Shown: piece by piece, positions 1 to 10,151 of the stretch
Numbering within the stretch: position 1 is the stretch's first letter
How the letters are laid out: every line of letters begins with the position of its first letter
DNA from: Akkermansia massiliensis
GTDB lineage: Bacteria > Verrucomicrobiota > Verrucomicrobiia > Verrucomicrobiales > Akkermansiaceae
Direction: 5' to 3'
NCBI RefSeq assembly: GCF_018847375.1
Contig: NZ_CP072036.1
Location: 248,001 to 312,000 of the forward strand
Length of the DNA: 64,000 nucleotides
Translations under genes and position numbers: made by a program
The notes under the pieces: model-generated
Databases searched by the model: none
What the model was told of the DNA's origin: nothing
What the model saw: only the letters and a program-made list of their open reading frames with translations

Positions 1-1
1 C

Positions 2-916
2 CTGAGCATGGCCGCCGAGAAAGTAACCGTTGACAGCAGCATCAAGCCGTATGCGCCCACCAGCGGCGTTTCCGGCAACCTGAGCGCCGTCGGTTCCGAT
101 ACGCTGAACAACCTGATGACCCTTTGGGCGGAAGGATTCAGCAAGAAGTACCCCAGCGTCAAAATAGGCGTTGAAGGCAAAGGGTCTTCCACGGCTCCCC
201 CCGCCCTCACGGCAGGCACGGCCCAGCTCGCCCCCATGAGCCGCCAGATGAAGCGGGAGGAAATCGCGGCCTTTGAAGCCAAATACGGCTACAAGCCGAC
301 GGAAATCAAGGTGGCCCTGGACGCCGTGGCCTTCTTCGTCAACAAGAACAATCCCATCCAGGCCCTTTCCCTGTCGCAGATTGACTCCATCTTCTCCTCC
401 ACCTTCAAGCGCGGGGGCTCCAACATCTCCGACTGGGGAGATGCGGGCGTCCCCTCCATGAAGGGAAAAGCCATCTCCATCTATGGCCGTAACAGCGCCT
501 CCGGCACGAACGGCTTCGTGAAGGAAATCGCCCTGAAGAAGGGGGACTACAAAAACTCCGTGAAGGAACAGCCCGGTTCCTCCGCCGTCGTGCAGGGCAT
601 CAGCTCTGACGAACAGGGGATCGGCTATTCCGGCATCGGATACGTCACCTCCGGCGTGAAAACCCTCTCCCTGGCGGAAAAAGGCGGCCAGGTGGCCGTG
701 CAGCCCTCTTACGACAACTGCATCAGCGGCAAATACCCGCTCTCCCGCTACCTGCTGATTTACGTCAACAAGAAGCCCGGCGAACCCCTGGACACCCTGA
801 CCAGGGAATTCATCAAGTTCATCGTTTCCAAGGACGGCCAGGAAATCGTGACCAAGGACGGCTATTACCCGATTCCCGCCAAGGTCAGCGCGGATGTCCT
901 CAAGAGCATTGAATAA
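2..916 (+). CDS. pstS: Phosphate ABC transporter substrate-binding protein PstS (5' end outside window)
   Basis: Periplasmic phosphate-binding protein that delivers phosphate to the PstCAB importer. The reading frame is open to the left edge; the residues before the first visible ATG (Leu-Ser) and the Ala-Ala that follow look like the end of a signal peptide, so the true start lies upstream. Family hallmarks are the VGSDT strand near the N-terminus, the GKGSS and APMSRQM phosphate-site loops, and the SASGTNGF segment around residue 165. About 300 mature residues is normal for the family. It is followed by pstC, pstA, pstB and phoU on the same strand, which makes the assignment firm. Confidence 0.95.
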   Translation: MSMAAEKVTVDSSIKPYAPTSGVSGNLSAVGSDTLNNLMTLWAEGFSKKYPSVKIGVEGKGSSTAPPALTAGTAQLAPMSRQMKREEIAAFEAKYGYKPTEIKVALDAVAFFVNKNNPIQALSLSQIDSIFSSTFKRGGSNISDWGDAGVPSMKGKAISIYGRNSASGTNGFVKEIALKKGDYKNSVKEQPGSSAVVQGISSDEQGIGYSGIGYVTSGVKTLSLAEKGGQVAVQPSYDNCISGKYPLSRYLLIYVNKKPGEPLDTLTREFIKFIVSKDGQEIVTKDGYYPIPAKVSADVLKSIE

Positions 917-1012
917 ACACCCCTTCCATACGCCATCAACACATGCCGGGGCAGGATTGCGGCCTTCCCGCCGGAGTCCTGCCCCCAACTCCCCTCTCCA
1001 CCGCCTGCCGTC

Positions 1013-3367
1013 ATGAGCGCCAAATCCCCCTCTCCCGCGCCGCCCAAGAAGCCCAAGCCCGTTCCGGAACGCTTCCAGGTGGCAAAAACCACGCTGTGGT
1101 TTGACCGCATCATGACTAAAACCATCATCGGCGGGGGCTTTACCGTCATTGTAGCCGTTTTCGGCATCCTCTTTTTCCTGCTGGCCGTCACCATTCCCCT
1201 CTTCCAGGGCGCGGACGTGGAAGAACGGCAGCACCTTTCCCCATCCGCCCCGGTCCAGGGAACCTGGGGCCTGGACCCTTCCGGCACGCTCCCCTTTGTC
1301 TATGACAACGGCAAAAACGTCTTCTTTCTGGACAAGGCAACCGGGAACCTGAATCCCGCTCCCGTATCCCTGCCGGACGGGGAAACCGTCTGCGCCCATT
1401 CCTATGATTCATCCCTGGCGGCCTACGCCATCGCCACGGAATCCGGCAAGGCGGGCCTTATCTCCGTCCATTCCGGGCTCAACATCCACGGCCAGGCGAA
1501 CGCCCATGGCCCGGACAAGGCCGGAACGGAAACCAGCCCGCTCTACCCCTTGACGGAAAGCGGCTCCGTTCCCGGCAGAATATCCCGCATAGCCTACGCG
1601 GACGCGGGGGAACGGAAAATCTTCACCGCCACCGTGGAGACGGAACAGGGTCCGCGCCTCCTGCTGATGACGCTGGAGGAATCCCGATCCCTGCTCCATG
1701 AAGGGGAGCTGGCCCCCTCCGGCTTCCATGACCTGACGGACCAGCTTGAAGGGCGCCCCGCCGCCCTGCTGCCCGGAGCCTCCGGAGACAGCCTCGTCAT
1801 CGCTACGGACACGGACAAACTCCTTTACTTCTCCTATGATGAAGACAGGGAAACGTGGATCAAGCGCCAAACCATTCCGTCCCCCCTGGGAAGCGGAGAA
1901 AAAATGACCTCCGTCAACTGGCTCTTCGGAGACATGTCCCTGGTGATAGGCGGCGACAAGGGAAGCCTTAAAATTTTCAGCCTGTATCCCCACCCCCGCC
2001 CGGACGGCCCCGCCGTGCGCCTCTTCGGGCAGACCAGGCAGTTCCCCCCCCTGGACGGCCCGGTGCAGCATTACGCCTCCTCCGGCATCAACCGTTCCTT
2101 CCTGGTCTCCACCCCGCGTGAGCTCAGGCTCTGCTACGGAACCACGGCTGACGTCCGCTGGAGCAGCGACCCGCTGGAATTCACCCCCGTCCAGCTGGCG
2201 GCCAGCACGGAATTCAACTCCGCCATTGCCGTGGACGCCGGGGGAAAGGTCCACTTCTTCTCCATGGAAGACAGGCACCCGGAAGCAGGGTCCAAAGCCC
2301 TGGCCGGGAAAATCTGGTATGAAGGGTATGACTCCCCCAAATGGCTCTGGCAATCCGTGGGCGGCACGGACGACTATGAATCCAAGCTCTCCCTGATGCC
2401 CCTGGTCTTCGGCACGCTGAAAGGCACCCTGTACGCCCTCGTCTTCGCCGTTCCGGTAGCGGTCATGGCCGCCATTTACACGGCCCACTTCATGGCCCCC
2501 TCCGTCAAGCGGGTGGTAAAACCCGTCATGGAAATCATGGCGTCCCTGCCCTCCGTGGTGCTGGGCTTCTTCGGCGCGCTCTACCTGGCCCCCAGAATGG
2601 AGGACAAGGTGCCCGCCCTGCTCTGCATGGCCGTCCTCATTCCCGGCCTGGCGGCCCTGATCGCGTGGTTCTGGACCACGCGGCCCGCGGCCTGGCGCAA
2701 CAAATTCAGCCGCGGCGTGGAATACATCGTCATGACTCCCGTCATCCTGCTCTGCGCCTGGTTCTGCTGGGAATACCTGGGCTACTGGCTGGAACAGCCC
2801 CTCATCAGCCTCTGCCGCGGCGTCATGGGACTGTGGGGCGCGGGGGACTTCCAGGCCGCCAGCTTCGCGGACCTGTGGCGCAACGGCTTCGGCATGCCCT
2901 ATGAACAGCGCAACTCCCTGGTGGTGGGGTTCATCATGGGCTTTGCCGTCATCCCCGTCATCTTCACCATTTCCGAGGATGCCCTGAGCAACGTCCCCCC
3001 TTCCCTTATCGCCGCCTCGGAGGCGCTGGGGGCCAGCCGCTGGCAGATGGTCCGCACCGTGGTCCTTCCGGTGGCTTCCGCGGGCATCTTCTCCGCCCTG
3101 ATGATAGGTCTGGGCAGAGCCGTGGGGGAAACCATGATCGTGCTGATGGCCACGGGGAACACCCCTATCATGGACTGGAACATCTTCAACGGCATGCGCA
3201 CCCTCTCCGCCAACATCGCCACGGAACTGCCGGAGGCGGCGCAGGACTCCACCCACTACCGCGTCCTCTTCCTGGGCGGCCTCATTCTCTTCTCCATGAC
3301 GTTCATCCTGAACACTCTGGCGGAAATCGTGCGCCAGCGGCTCCGCAAACGCTTCAACGTCGTTTGA
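1013..3367 (+). CDS. pstC: Phosphate ABC transporter permease PstC with large inserted domain
   Basis: Inner-membrane permease subunit of the high-affinity phosphate importer. It has 784 residues, against about 320 for the E. coli type. One membrane segment lies near residues 35-60, followed by a roughly 380-residue soluble region rich in beta-strand/turn sequence that resembles a degenerate WD-type propeller, then the permease core from about residue 460. The core carries the ABC-permease coupling loop (EALGASRWQM, about 675). Large PstC proteins with an extra domain after the first helix are known from other bacteria. It starts 96 bp after pstS and ends 31 bp before pstA; no Shine-Dalgarno is visible. 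Confidence 0.92.
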   Translation: MSAKSPSPAPPKKPKPVPERFQVAKTTLWFDRIMTKTIIGGGFTVIVAVFGILFFLLAVTIPLFQGADVEERQHLSPSAPVQGTWGLDPSGTLPFVYDNGKNVFFLDKATGNLNPAPVSLPDGETVCAHSYDSSLAAYAIATESGKAGLISVHSGLNIHGQANAHGPDKAGTETSPLYPLTESGSVPGRISRIAYADAGERKIFTATVETEQGPRLLLMTLEESRSLLHEGELAPSGFHDLTDQLEGRPAALLPGASGDSLVIATDTDKLLYFSYDEDRETWIKRQTIPSPLGSGEKMTSVNWLFGDMSLVIGGDKGSLKIFSLYPHPRPDGPAVRLFGQTRQFPPLDGPVQHYASSGINRSFLVSTPRELRLCYGTTADVRWSSDPLEFTPVQLAASTEFNSAIAVDAGGKVHFFSMEDRHPEAGSKALAGKIWYEGYDSPKWLWQSVGGTDDYESKLSLMPLVFGTLKGTLYALVFAVPVAVMAAIYTAHFMAPSVKRVVKPVMEIMASLPSVVLGFFGALYLAPRMEDKVPALLCMAVLIPGLAALIAWFWTTRPAAWRNKFSRGVEYIVMTPVILLCAWFCWEYLGYWLEQPLISLCRGVMGLWGAGDFQAASFADLWRNGFGMPYEQRNSLVVGFIMGFAVIPVIFTISEDALSNVPPSLIAASEALGASRWQMVRTVVLPVASAGIFSALMIGLGRAVGETMIVLMATGNTPIMDWNIFNGMRTLSANIATELPEAAQDSTHYRVLFLGGLILFSMTFILNTLAEIVRQRLRKRFNVV

Positions 3368-3398
3368 GACTTCCCCTCCCTCTTCCAATCCATCTTCC

Positions 3399-5153
3399 AT
3401 GAAACAGGACTTCAGCCTTCCGCCCGCTCCCAAACGCCCCCTGGGGGAAGTCAACATCTGGCTCACCTCCATCGGGCTCTCCCTGGGCCTCATCATGATC
3501 TTCGGCCTGCTGGGCATCATCGTCTTCAACGGCCTGGAGGCTTTCTGGCCCAAAACCGTCCATGAACTGACGATCGCCCCCGCTTCACAGGGGGAAAAAC
3601 CCCTTGTCCTGTACGCCGGCATCACGAAGGACCAGACGCGCCACATGCCCGCGGACCCCGCCCTCCCCGGCTCCATGGCGAAGGACGTGCGGGAATACCA
3701 GCTCTTCACCGGAAGCAAGGAAGCCTACGGGCAATCCTACCGCTACGTGGACGCGCACAACGTCACCGCCTCCTCCACCCCAAAAGGGCTCCTGTGCCTG
3801 GAACGCATGGAGGGAGGAAAAGCCCTGGTCAAACCGCTGGAGCTCAAGCTGGCCTCCGGAGAAACCGTCCCGGCCTCCTCCCCGGAATTCATGACGGCCT
3901 TCCGCCGCGCGCTGGACCGGGAAGCGGAGTTGCGGGACGACATCAAGGCTATTGACGCCAAAGACATCGGCGCCGTCAACACACGGCTGGCGGACGCCAA
4001 GCTGGACATCAAGGCCATTGAACGCTCCTATGACATCCGGGAGGAAAACGGACGGCGCACGGCCACGCCCAGGGAAAACCCCATCCTCACGGGCATGGAT
4101 GACCCGGCGGGGGAACTGGACCGGCTCCGCGCCAGGGTGGAGCAGCTCAACGCGGAATATGCCCGGTACACCGCAGAGGCGGGCAGGCTGAGGGAACAGC
4201 AGGGCCGGGACACGCTCGTGTACGCCCTGGGAGACGGGGAGAGGAAGGAAACCGGCATGGACAAAATCGTTTACGGCTACCAGCCGAACGACCTGGGCTT
4301 CTTCGGCAAATGCGGCGTCTTCCTCCACAACCTGTACCACTTCATCATGGATGACCCGCGGGAGGCCAACACGGAAGGCGGCATCTTCCCCGCCATCTTC
4401 GGCACCTTCATCATGACCCTGCTCATGAGCGCGCTGGTCACGCCCGTGGGGGTCATCGGCGCCATCTACCTGCGGGAATACGCCCGGCAGGGAGCCCTGG
4501 TGCAGGCCGTGCGCATCTGCGTGAACAACCTGGCGGGCGTGCCTTCCATCGTCTTCGGCGTCTTCGGCCTCGGCTTCTTCGTCTACTACCTGGGCGGAAC
4601 GATTGACGAACTCTTCTACTGGAAAAAGCTGGCCGTGGACAACACGCCCACCTTCGGCACCTCCGGCATCCTGTGGGCCTCCCTCACGCTGGCCCTGATG
4701 ACGCTGCCCGTCGTCATCGTCTCCACGGAGGAAGCCCTCTCCGCCGTCCCCCGCGGGCTGCGGGAGGCGGCCCTGGCCTGCGGAGCCTCCAAATGGCAGA
4801 TGATCAAGCGCATCATCCTTCCCAGCGCCCTGCCGGGCGTCATGACCGGCCTCATTCTGGCCATGGCCCGCGGCGCGGGGGAAGTGGCCCCACTCATGGT
4901 CACGGGCGTGGTGAAGCTGGCCCCTTCCCTGCCCATTGACGGGGAAGGCCCCTTCATCCACCTGGAGCGCAAATTCATGCACTTGGGCTTCCACATCTAT
5001 GACGTGGGGTTCCAGTCTCCGGATTCGGACGCCGCCCAGCCCATGGTCTTCGCCACCACTCTGCTGCTCATCCTGCTGGTGGTGGTCATGAACCTCACGG
5101 CCATCCTCATCCGCAACCGCCTGCGCAAAAAATACGCGGCCTCCAGCTTCTAA
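3399..5153 (+). CDS. pstA: Phosphate ABC transporter permease PstA with large inserted domain
   Basis: Second membrane permease of the phosphate importer, pairing with PstC. At 584 residues it is about twice the E. coli size. After a first membrane helix (about residues 20-48) there is a soluble insertion of roughly 260 residues with a probable coiled-coil stretch (about 160-275, charged and alanine-rich). The permease core follows, with the coupling-loop motif [13 protein letters not shown] near residue 460 and further helices to the C-terminus. The enlarged PstA matches the enlarged PstC, so the two insertions probably co-evolved. The start ATG follows a pyrimidine-rich stretch rather than a ribosome-binding site. 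Confidence 0.92.
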   Translation: MKQDFSLPPAPKRPLGEVNIWLTSIGLSLGLIMIFGLLGIIVFNGLEAFWPKTVHELTIAPASQGEKPLVLYAGITKDQTRHMPADPALPGSMAKDVREYQLFTGSKEAYGQSYRYVDAHNVTASSTPKGLLCLERMEGGKALVKPLELKLASGETVPASSPEFMTAFRRALDREAELRDDIKAIDAKDIGAVNTRLADAKLDIKAIERSYDIREENGRRTATPRENPILTGMDDPAGELDRLRARVEQLNAEYARYTAEAGRLREQQGRDTLVYALGDGERKETGMDKIVYGYQPNDLGFFGKCGVFLHNLYHFIMDDPREANTEGGIFPAIFGTFIMTLLMSALVTPVGVIGAIYLREYARQGALVQAVRICVNNLAGVPSIVFGVFGLGFFVYYLGGTIDELFYWKKLAVDNTPTFGTSGILWASLTLALMTLPVVIVSTEEALSAVPRGLREAALACGASKWQMIKRIILPSALPGVMTGLILAMARGAGEVAPLMVTGVVKLAPSLPIDGEGPFIHLERKFMHLGFHIYDVGFQSPDSDAAQPMVFATTLLLILLVVVMNLTAILIRNRLRKKYAASSF

Positions 5154-5175
5154 CCCCGTTCTCCTTCACCATCCC

Positions 5176-5955
5176 ATGACTGAACCAGCCGCCCCAGACG
5201 ACGATCCCATCATTGAAGTGGAAGATTTCTCCTTCTTTTACGGAAGCAAACAGGTTCTCTTCAACATCGGCATGACCTTTGAAACCAACCGCGTGACGGC
5301 CCTCATCGGGCCCTCCGGCTGCGGAAAATCCACCCTGCTCCGCAACATCAACCGCATGAACGACCTGGTTCCGGACGTCCGCCACCAGGGGGACATCCGC
5401 ATTGACGGCACCAGCCTGTACGATCCGCGCGTGGAAGTCATCTCCCTGCGCAAGCGCGTGGGCATGGTCTTCCAGAAATACAACCCTTTCCCGAAGAGCA
5501 TTTATGAAAACATCGTCTTTCCCCTCCGCGTGGCGGGACGCAGCAGGCGCGCGGAACTGGATGAAACCGTGGAACGCAGCCTGAAAGGCGCCGCCCTGTG
5601 GGACGAAGTGAAGGACAAGCTGCACGAAAGCGCCTACGGCCTTTCCGGAGGCCAGCAGCAGCGGCTGTGCATCGCCCGCGCCATCGCCAACCGCCCCCAG
5701 ATCCTGCTGATGGACGAGCCCTGCGCCGCCCTGGACCCCATCGCCACGCTGAAAATAGAAGACCTGATGGAAGACCTGAAAAAAGACCTCACCATCGTCA
5801 TCGTCACCCACAACATGCAGCAGGCCACGCGCATTGCGGACCGCACCGCCTTCATGTACATGGGCCGCCTGGTGGAATACGGGGAAACGTCCCAAATCTT
5901 CACCAACCCCGCGGAAAAAGAAACGGAAGCCTACATCACGGGCCGTTTCAGCTAA
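5176..5955 (+). CDS. pstB: Phosphate ABC transporter ATP-binding protein PstB
   Basis: Cytoplasmic ATPase that powers PstCA. All ABC motifs are visible in the 259 residues: Walker [10 protein letters not shown] (about 43-51), the ABC signature LSGGQQQRL (about 156), Walker B ILLMDEP followed by the ALDP D-loop, and the switch histidine in VTHNMQQA. The phosphate-type feature NRMNDLVP after Walker A is present. The length is normal. It starts 22 bp after pstA and is followed 28 bp later by phoU. Confidence 0.97.
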   Translation: MTEPAAPDDDPIIEVEDFSFFYGSKQVLFNIGMTFETNRVTALIGPSGCGKSTLLRNINRMNDLVPDVRHQGDIRIDGTSLYDPRVEVISLRKRVGMVFQKYNPFPKSIYENIVFPLRVAGRSRRAELDETVERSLKGAALWDEVKDKLHESAYGLSGGQQQRLCIARAIANRPQILLMDEPCAALDPIATLKIEDLMEDLKKDLTIVIVTHNMQQATRIADRTAFMYMGRLVEYGETSQIFTNPAEKETEAYITGRFS

Positions 5956-5983
5956 AAAGCCCAACTTCCAAGCCATTCACCTC

Positions 5984-6658
5984 ATGACACCTCCCGGCAA
6001 CCACATCCTCCCCCACTATGACGCGGCCCTGAACGCCATCCGCACCCGCGTCAACGCCGTCTGCGGCAGCCTGCTGAAACACATGGACGTCCTGGAACGG
6101 GTCATCTCCGGCCCGGACAGCGACGGGGCCAACGGCATCATTGCGGACGGGGAACCGCTCAGCGAAGAAACCCGCCAGGTTCTCTCCCTCTGCGCCGCCG
6201 TGCTCACCCAGTTCCATCCCCTGGGGTCCGACCTGCGGCTTGTGCTCACCTTTTCCCGCTGCGGGGACAAGCTCCAGGAATGCATGGAGGAAGTCACGGG
6301 CATCGCCAGGCACGCCAAGGCGTCCATCAGGCGCCGGGAGTCCCTATGCACGGATATAGTGCTCCCCCTGCTGGACATGGCCGTCTCCGAATTCCGGGAC
6401 GCCGCACGGTGCCTGGAAACGCAGGACGCGGACGCCGCACGGGAAATACGCCTGCGGGACAAAAAGCTGGACAAGGCCCACCGCAAGGCGCTGGCCCTGC
6501 TGGTATCCCCGGAAAGGGAAAACACGCCCTCCCTCAACGTCAACCTGCTCTTCATCATCCGCTCCCTGGAGCGCATCGGAGACATTGCCAAAACCATCGC
6601 CGCCACCGTCGTCTTCCTGAAGGAAGCCACGGACATCCGCCACGGAAAAGAGAAATAA
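5984..6658 (+). CDS. phoU: Phosphate transport regulator PhoU
   Basis: PhoU-type protein (224 residues), a two-repeat helical bundle that binds metals and transmits Pst transporter status to phosphate signalling. Both halves show the family pattern of amphipathic helices, with acidic metal-ligand-type positions near LRLVLTFSRCGDKLQE and NVNLLFIIRSLERIGDIAKTI. The frame is open further upstream, but that extension overlaps pstB; the ATG at 5984 gives the usual family N-terminus (a helix running into NAIRTRVNAVCGSL). It ends the pst operon. No PhoB/PhoR pair is in the window. Confidence 0.9.
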   Translation: MTPPGNHILPHYDAALNAIRTRVNAVCGSLLKHMDVLERVISGPDSDGANGIIADGEPLSEETRQVLSLCAAVLTQFHPLGSDLRLVLTFSRCGDKLQECMEEVTGIARHAKASIRRRESLCTDIVLPLLDMAVSEFRDAARCLETQDADAAREIRLRDKKLDKAHRKALALLVSPERENTPSLNVNLLFIIRSLERIGDIAKTIAATVVFLKEATDIRHGKEK

Positions 6659-6677
6659 ACCGCGTATTTTCCGCCGA

Positions 6678-7061
6678 TTATTCCGCCTTGCTCACGCTGA
6701 AGCAGTACACGGCGGGGTTGATCAGGGCCAGGGGGAGGTAGAACACGGCAAAGGACAGGGAGCCGCCGTACAAAACCAGGCACAGGGCGGAAACGATAAA
6801 CAGGATTCCGATTTTAAGGCTCCGCGCCCAGTCCTGGCGGTTCACCAGCCAGATGAAGGCCGCGCATACAAAGCCGATGACCACGCACAGCACCCCGCCC
6901 ATGGTGAGGAACTGAATATAACTGGAACAGAATTGTTCCAGCCACCGCACATTATCCGGACTGGGGGGATTACCTTCCCAGGCAAAAACGCCCGGCGGCA
7001 GCAGCGCCCACAACAGCACGGAAAAGAACACCAGGCGATCCGTATTAAGGCGATAGGTCAT
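6678..7061 (-). CDS. Small integral membrane protein, unknown function
   Basis: About 127 residues with four hydrophobic segments: an N-terminal one (FFSVLLWALLPPGVFAW) that could be a signal anchor, then three helices around residues 50-70, 80-100 and 100-120. I recognise no catalytic motif. It converges with phoU (19 bp between stops), so it is not part of the pst operon. An in-frame ATG 18 bp upstream (7079) would add six residues; the internal ATG was chosen because the hydrophobic leader then begins in a signal-like position. Function cannot be assigned. Confidence 0.6.
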   Translation of the reverse strand: MTYRLNTDRLVFFSVLLWALLPPGVFAWEGNPPSPDNVRWLEQFCSSYIQFLTMGGVLCVVIGFVCAAFIWLVNRQDWARSLKIGILFIVSALCLVLYGGSLSFAVFYLPLALINPAVYCFSVSKAE

Positions 7062-7139
7062 GCGGGGGTACGGTACCATTTCCGTGCATGGGATAACAAG
7101 TGAAATCAGCTGCTCCCGGCTGTTCCGGGAACGGTTCCT

Positions 7140-8264
7140 TTACAGGGGAGCAAATGCACCGTCTCCGGCGCCATTGACGGCGATTCCGTCTATTTCCACC
7201 AGCCAGCCGGGACGGCAGACGGGGGCTTTCAACAGCAGATGGGGGACGGCGGCCAGCGGGGATTCCATCAGGCGGCGGCTGACCGTTTCCCGGTCCGCCC
7301 AGTCGCGCAGGTACACCACGGCCTGTTTGAGGTCGGACAGGCTTCCGCCGTTCCTTTCCATCAGGGCGTTCATGTTTTCCAGGGTGCGGGCCGTCTGCCG
7401 CGCTACATCCCCCGGGTGAACGATGTTCCCCTCCGCGTCAATGCTGGCCGTGCCGGAAAGGAAGTAGTGGGAGCGGTCCCCGTACACGATGCGGGCGCCG
7501 CGTTCAAAGGCCACCCGGTACAGATGCGTGGGGGACAGGTAATCCGGAGCCTCCATGTAACGGACCTGCCCCGGCTTCAGCCCGACGATTCCCAGGCTGT
7601 CCATGTGCAGCAGCCGCCCCGGCGTTTCCGTACAGCCTTCAATCCCGGTGCTGGCGATGAAGTGGGTTTCCGGCGTCAGCCCGTAACGGTCAAAGCGTTC
7701 ATTGCGTCCTTCCACCAGTCCGCGGTAGTTGTTGTCAATGTCCCGGCAGTAAATCCACGTGCGGTGAACCAGCTCCGGCACGGTTCCTCCGTGCGCGGCA
7801 GCCGCGCGGTCCAGCCAGCGGAATTCCTCCCGCATCTGGCCGTAGCTGTCCGGAGCGGAGCTTTCCTTCCTGCCCGCCAGGAACAGCCGGTAATGCGGAC
7901 GCCGGGCCGTCACCACCGTTCCCCCCTGGTCCTCTTTCCGCCTTTTTTCCAGCATTCCGCCGATGTGCCATGCTTCCAGGGCCACGCGGGCCCCGTTCGC
8001 GGGAGGCTGCCCCACCACGGAGACATAGGAGTTCCGCTCCCCCGCCATCCGGCGCAGCGTTTCCGATTGGCGCATCGGATCGCTGACGTGGAAGCGCAGC
8101 AGGAATTCATCTTCCCCTCCGCCGCCCAGTTCGCGGTACCTGCCCATCAGGGAACGCAGTTCCGCCTCAAAGTTCGCGCCCGGTTCCGCCGTCATGCAGA
8201 AGAAATGTTCTTCCGCGCCGCCCTTTCCGCGCCATTCCAGTTTTTCAGGTAAATTAGCCGCCAT
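7140..8264 (-). CDS. RidA/chorismatase-like (FkbO/Hyg5-type) protein
   Basis: A 374-residue cytoplasmic protein. Its C-terminal third looks like a RidA/YjgF domain (LENMNALMERNGGSLSDLKQ followed by YLRDW, then a terminal PGWLVEIDGIAV strand). The N-terminal half also resembles a degenerate RidA fold, which is the architecture of the FkbO/Hyg5 chorismate-hydrolase family. A conserved-looking centre (TWIYCRDIDNNYRGLVEGRNE, then GIEGC) would line the active site. It is the last gene of a tight cluster, 11 bp after the haem-motif lipoprotein gene, implying co-transcription. Whether it acts on chorismate, an imine/enamine or something else cannot be told from sequence. Confidence 0.7.
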   Translation of the reverse strand: MAANLPEKLEWRGKGGAEEHFFCMTAEPGANFEAELRSLMGRYRELGGGGEDEFLLRFHVSDPMRQSETLRRMAGERNSYVSVVGQPPANGARVALEAWHIGGMLEKRRKEDQGGTVVTARRPHYRLFLAGRKESSAPDSYGQMREEFRWLDRAAAAHGGTVPELVHRTWIYCRDIDNNYRGLVEGRNERFDRYGLTPETHFIASTGIEGCTETPGRLLHMDSLGIVGLKPGQVRYMEAPDYLSPTHLYRVAFERGARIVYGDRSHYFLSGTASIDAEGNIVHPGDVARQTARTLENMNALMERNGGSLSDLKQAVVYLRDWADRETVSRRLMESPLAAVPHLLLKAPVCRPGWLVEIDGIAVNGAGDGAFAPL

Positions 8265-8275
8265 GGTGTCCTCCT

Positions 8276-10144
8276 TTACAGGGACTGCACGTAATTGACC
8301 AGGTCCTCCAGCTCACGGTCATTTAAAGAACTTGTCTTCCCGCGGATGTCCCCCGGATTGTGCGTCGTAATGGCTTCCCGGATCGTCTTCGCCCGGCCGT
8401 CGTGCAGGTAGGGGGCGGTCCGCCACACTTCCACCAGGGAGGGCACCAGAATGCTTTTCCCCTCATCCAGCCCCGTGGCCGTCCCCGCAGCCACCAGTTC
8501 CTTGGTAGTGAAGTACGGGTGCGGGTGGCACTGCACGCACCCGGCCGTTTTAAAGACTTCCTTCCCCCTCCGCGCGGATTCGGACAAGGAGCCCCGCTCC
8601 ACTCCGGGAGCATGGCACTGCGCGCAGGAGGCCTGTTTCGTCTGCTCTTTGGAGGGAGAACCGGCCATCAGGAACGGGCTGGGAACTTCCTTCATGTTTT
8701 TCAGGTATTCATTCACGCATTCCGCCAGTTCCCCGGAAGGTTCCAGAAACTGGATGTGAACGAAGCCCGCCGTCACGGCCACCTCCGCGGAGGCGCGGAC
8801 GCCCAGCGTCATCACCGGGCTCGTCCGGTGGGAGAGGAACATGGTGCGCGTGTTTTTCGGGTTGCCCATGCCGTCATTCAGCAGGTCCCAGTTCAGGCCG
8901 TCCACCCGGCTGTCCGGGTGGCAGGTGGCGCAGCTCTGCCAACCCTGGAAGCAATGGGAGGCGTCGTTGAAGTACTGTTCCCCCAGCTTTTCCCGTGAGG
9001 GCTGGAATCCTTCATTCAGGGCGATTTTCCGGGGTTGCGCTTCCCCCTTGAGGGGGACTTGCGCCAGCGTGTCCGAGAAGTATCCGGCCACATAAACGTT
9101 TTTCCCGTCGCACGCCAGGGAGCGCGGACCGTTCAGGGACAGAGGAATGCGGGTGCGGAGGCCGTGCAGGAAGCCCAGCCTTTCGGAAACGGGTTCGTTT
9201 TCCCGGTCTTCCCGCTTCATGCGGTCCAGCAGGCCGGGAAAATCAATCACGGATAACTCATGCGTTCCCGCGTGCGTCACAAACAGCTTTCCGCCATCCC
9301 CGGAAAAGGCGACGCCCCAGGGATTGGCCGCCCCCGCATCCGGGTCGTCCAGCAGGACGGGGTGCGGCTTGTCCGGCTGTTCCGTATCAATAACCGTCAC
9401 GGCGTTCGTGTTCATCCAGCCGCGGTCCAGCTGCGTGGTGGGCACCTGGTAGCGGCTCAGCACGTGCGCCACGGCCAGATAACGGCCATCCGGGCTCATC
9501 GCCATGCCGCGCACGCCCTGCGTCCCGTTGGAGAGCGGGAAATGAGCCGCCTTCCCGTCTTCCACCAGGGTCAGCGCAGCCGCCGTGAAATCCCCGTCCG
9601 CCTTCCCGGCGGGCAAATGGCCGGCGGCCCATATTTTCCTGCCGTCCGGGGAGACGGCCAGCGCCACCGGTTCACGGGGAACATTCCAGGAATTCAGCAC
9701 GTTCCCGGTAGCGGCGTCCATTTCCAGCACACGGGAATCAAACCGGCACGCCACATACAACTTACCTCCGCGCAGCACGGGAGCCATGGGCGTATGCCCC
9801 GCCGGAAAGGAACCTTTCAGCGCCCCGCTTTCCAGGTCCACCACCTCCACCACGCCGCGCGGTCCGCCTTCCGCCACATAGGCGGTGGAACCGTCAAGCG
9901 CCATGCCGTTGGGCGGCTGGCCCAGACGGATGCTTTTCACCTTTTCCCCGGAAGCTGGGTCCACCAGTTCCAGGGTACGGTTTTCATGCCCCAGCACGGC
10001 TACCAGGCGATTGAAAACCTTTACATCCACCGGAGCTGCGGGACCGGAGGCATGCGCCGCATCCTGCCTGCACGAGACGAAGGACAGCAGGCAGAAGAGG
10101 GCAGCCGCGGAGGCGCAGAGCGTTTTTGTCAATTTCATGGCCAT
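8276..10144 (-). CDS. Secreted beta-propeller lipoprotein with three CXXCH haem motifs
   Basis: A 622-residue protein. The leader ends in a lipobox-like LSFVSC (Cys about 25), predicting a lipid-anchored extracytoplasmic protein. Residues about 40-380 are YVTN/NHL-type propeller repeats (PDGRKIWAAG, SPDGRYLAVAH, SGDGGKLFVTH). The C-terminal third is cytochrome-c-peroxidase/MauG-like with CATCH (about 403), CAQCH (about 508) and CVQCH (about 534), plus the distal motif APYLHDGRAKTI typical of that family. It lies 7 bp after the upstream haem/SUMF1 gene. The probable role is periplasmic electron transfer or oxidative modification of a partner; the substrate is unknown. Confidence 0.8.
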   Translation of the reverse strand: MAMKLTKTLCASAAALFCLLSFVSCRQDAAHASGPAAPVDVKVFNRLVAVLGHENRTLELVDPASGEKVKSIRLGQPPNGMALDGSTAYVAEGGPRGVVEVVDLESGALKGSFPAGHTPMAPVLRGGKLYVACRFDSRVLEMDAATGNVLNSWNVPREPVALAVSPDGRKIWAAGHLPAGKADGDFTAAALTLVEDGKAAHFPLSNGTQGVRGMAMSPDGRYLAVAHVLSRYQVPTTQLDRGWMNTNAVTVIDTEQPDKPHPVLLDDPDAGAANPWGVAFSGDGGKLFVTHAGTHELSVIDFPGLLDRMKREDRENEPVSERLGFLHGLRTRIPLSLNGPRSLACDGKNVYVAGYFSDTLAQVPLKGEAQPRKIALNEGFQPSREKLGEQYFNDASHCFQGWQSCATCHPDSRVDGLNWDLLNDGMGNPKNTRTMFLSHRTSPVMTLGVRASAEVAVTAGFVHIQFLEPSGELAECVNEYLKNMKEVPSPFLMAGSPSKEQTKQASCAQCHAPGVERGSLSESARRGKEVFKTAGCVQCHPHPYFTTKELVAAGTATGLDEGKSILVPSLVEVWRTAPYLHDGRAKTIREAITTHNPGDIRGKTSSLNDRELEDLVNYVQSL

Positions 10145-10151
10145 TTCAGAT

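Noticed and set aside
1409..3718. Very long minus-strand frame opposite pstC (769 codons)
   Set aside because: Gly/His/Gln-rich shadow translation caused by high GC third positions on the coding strand; pstC opposite is unmistakable.
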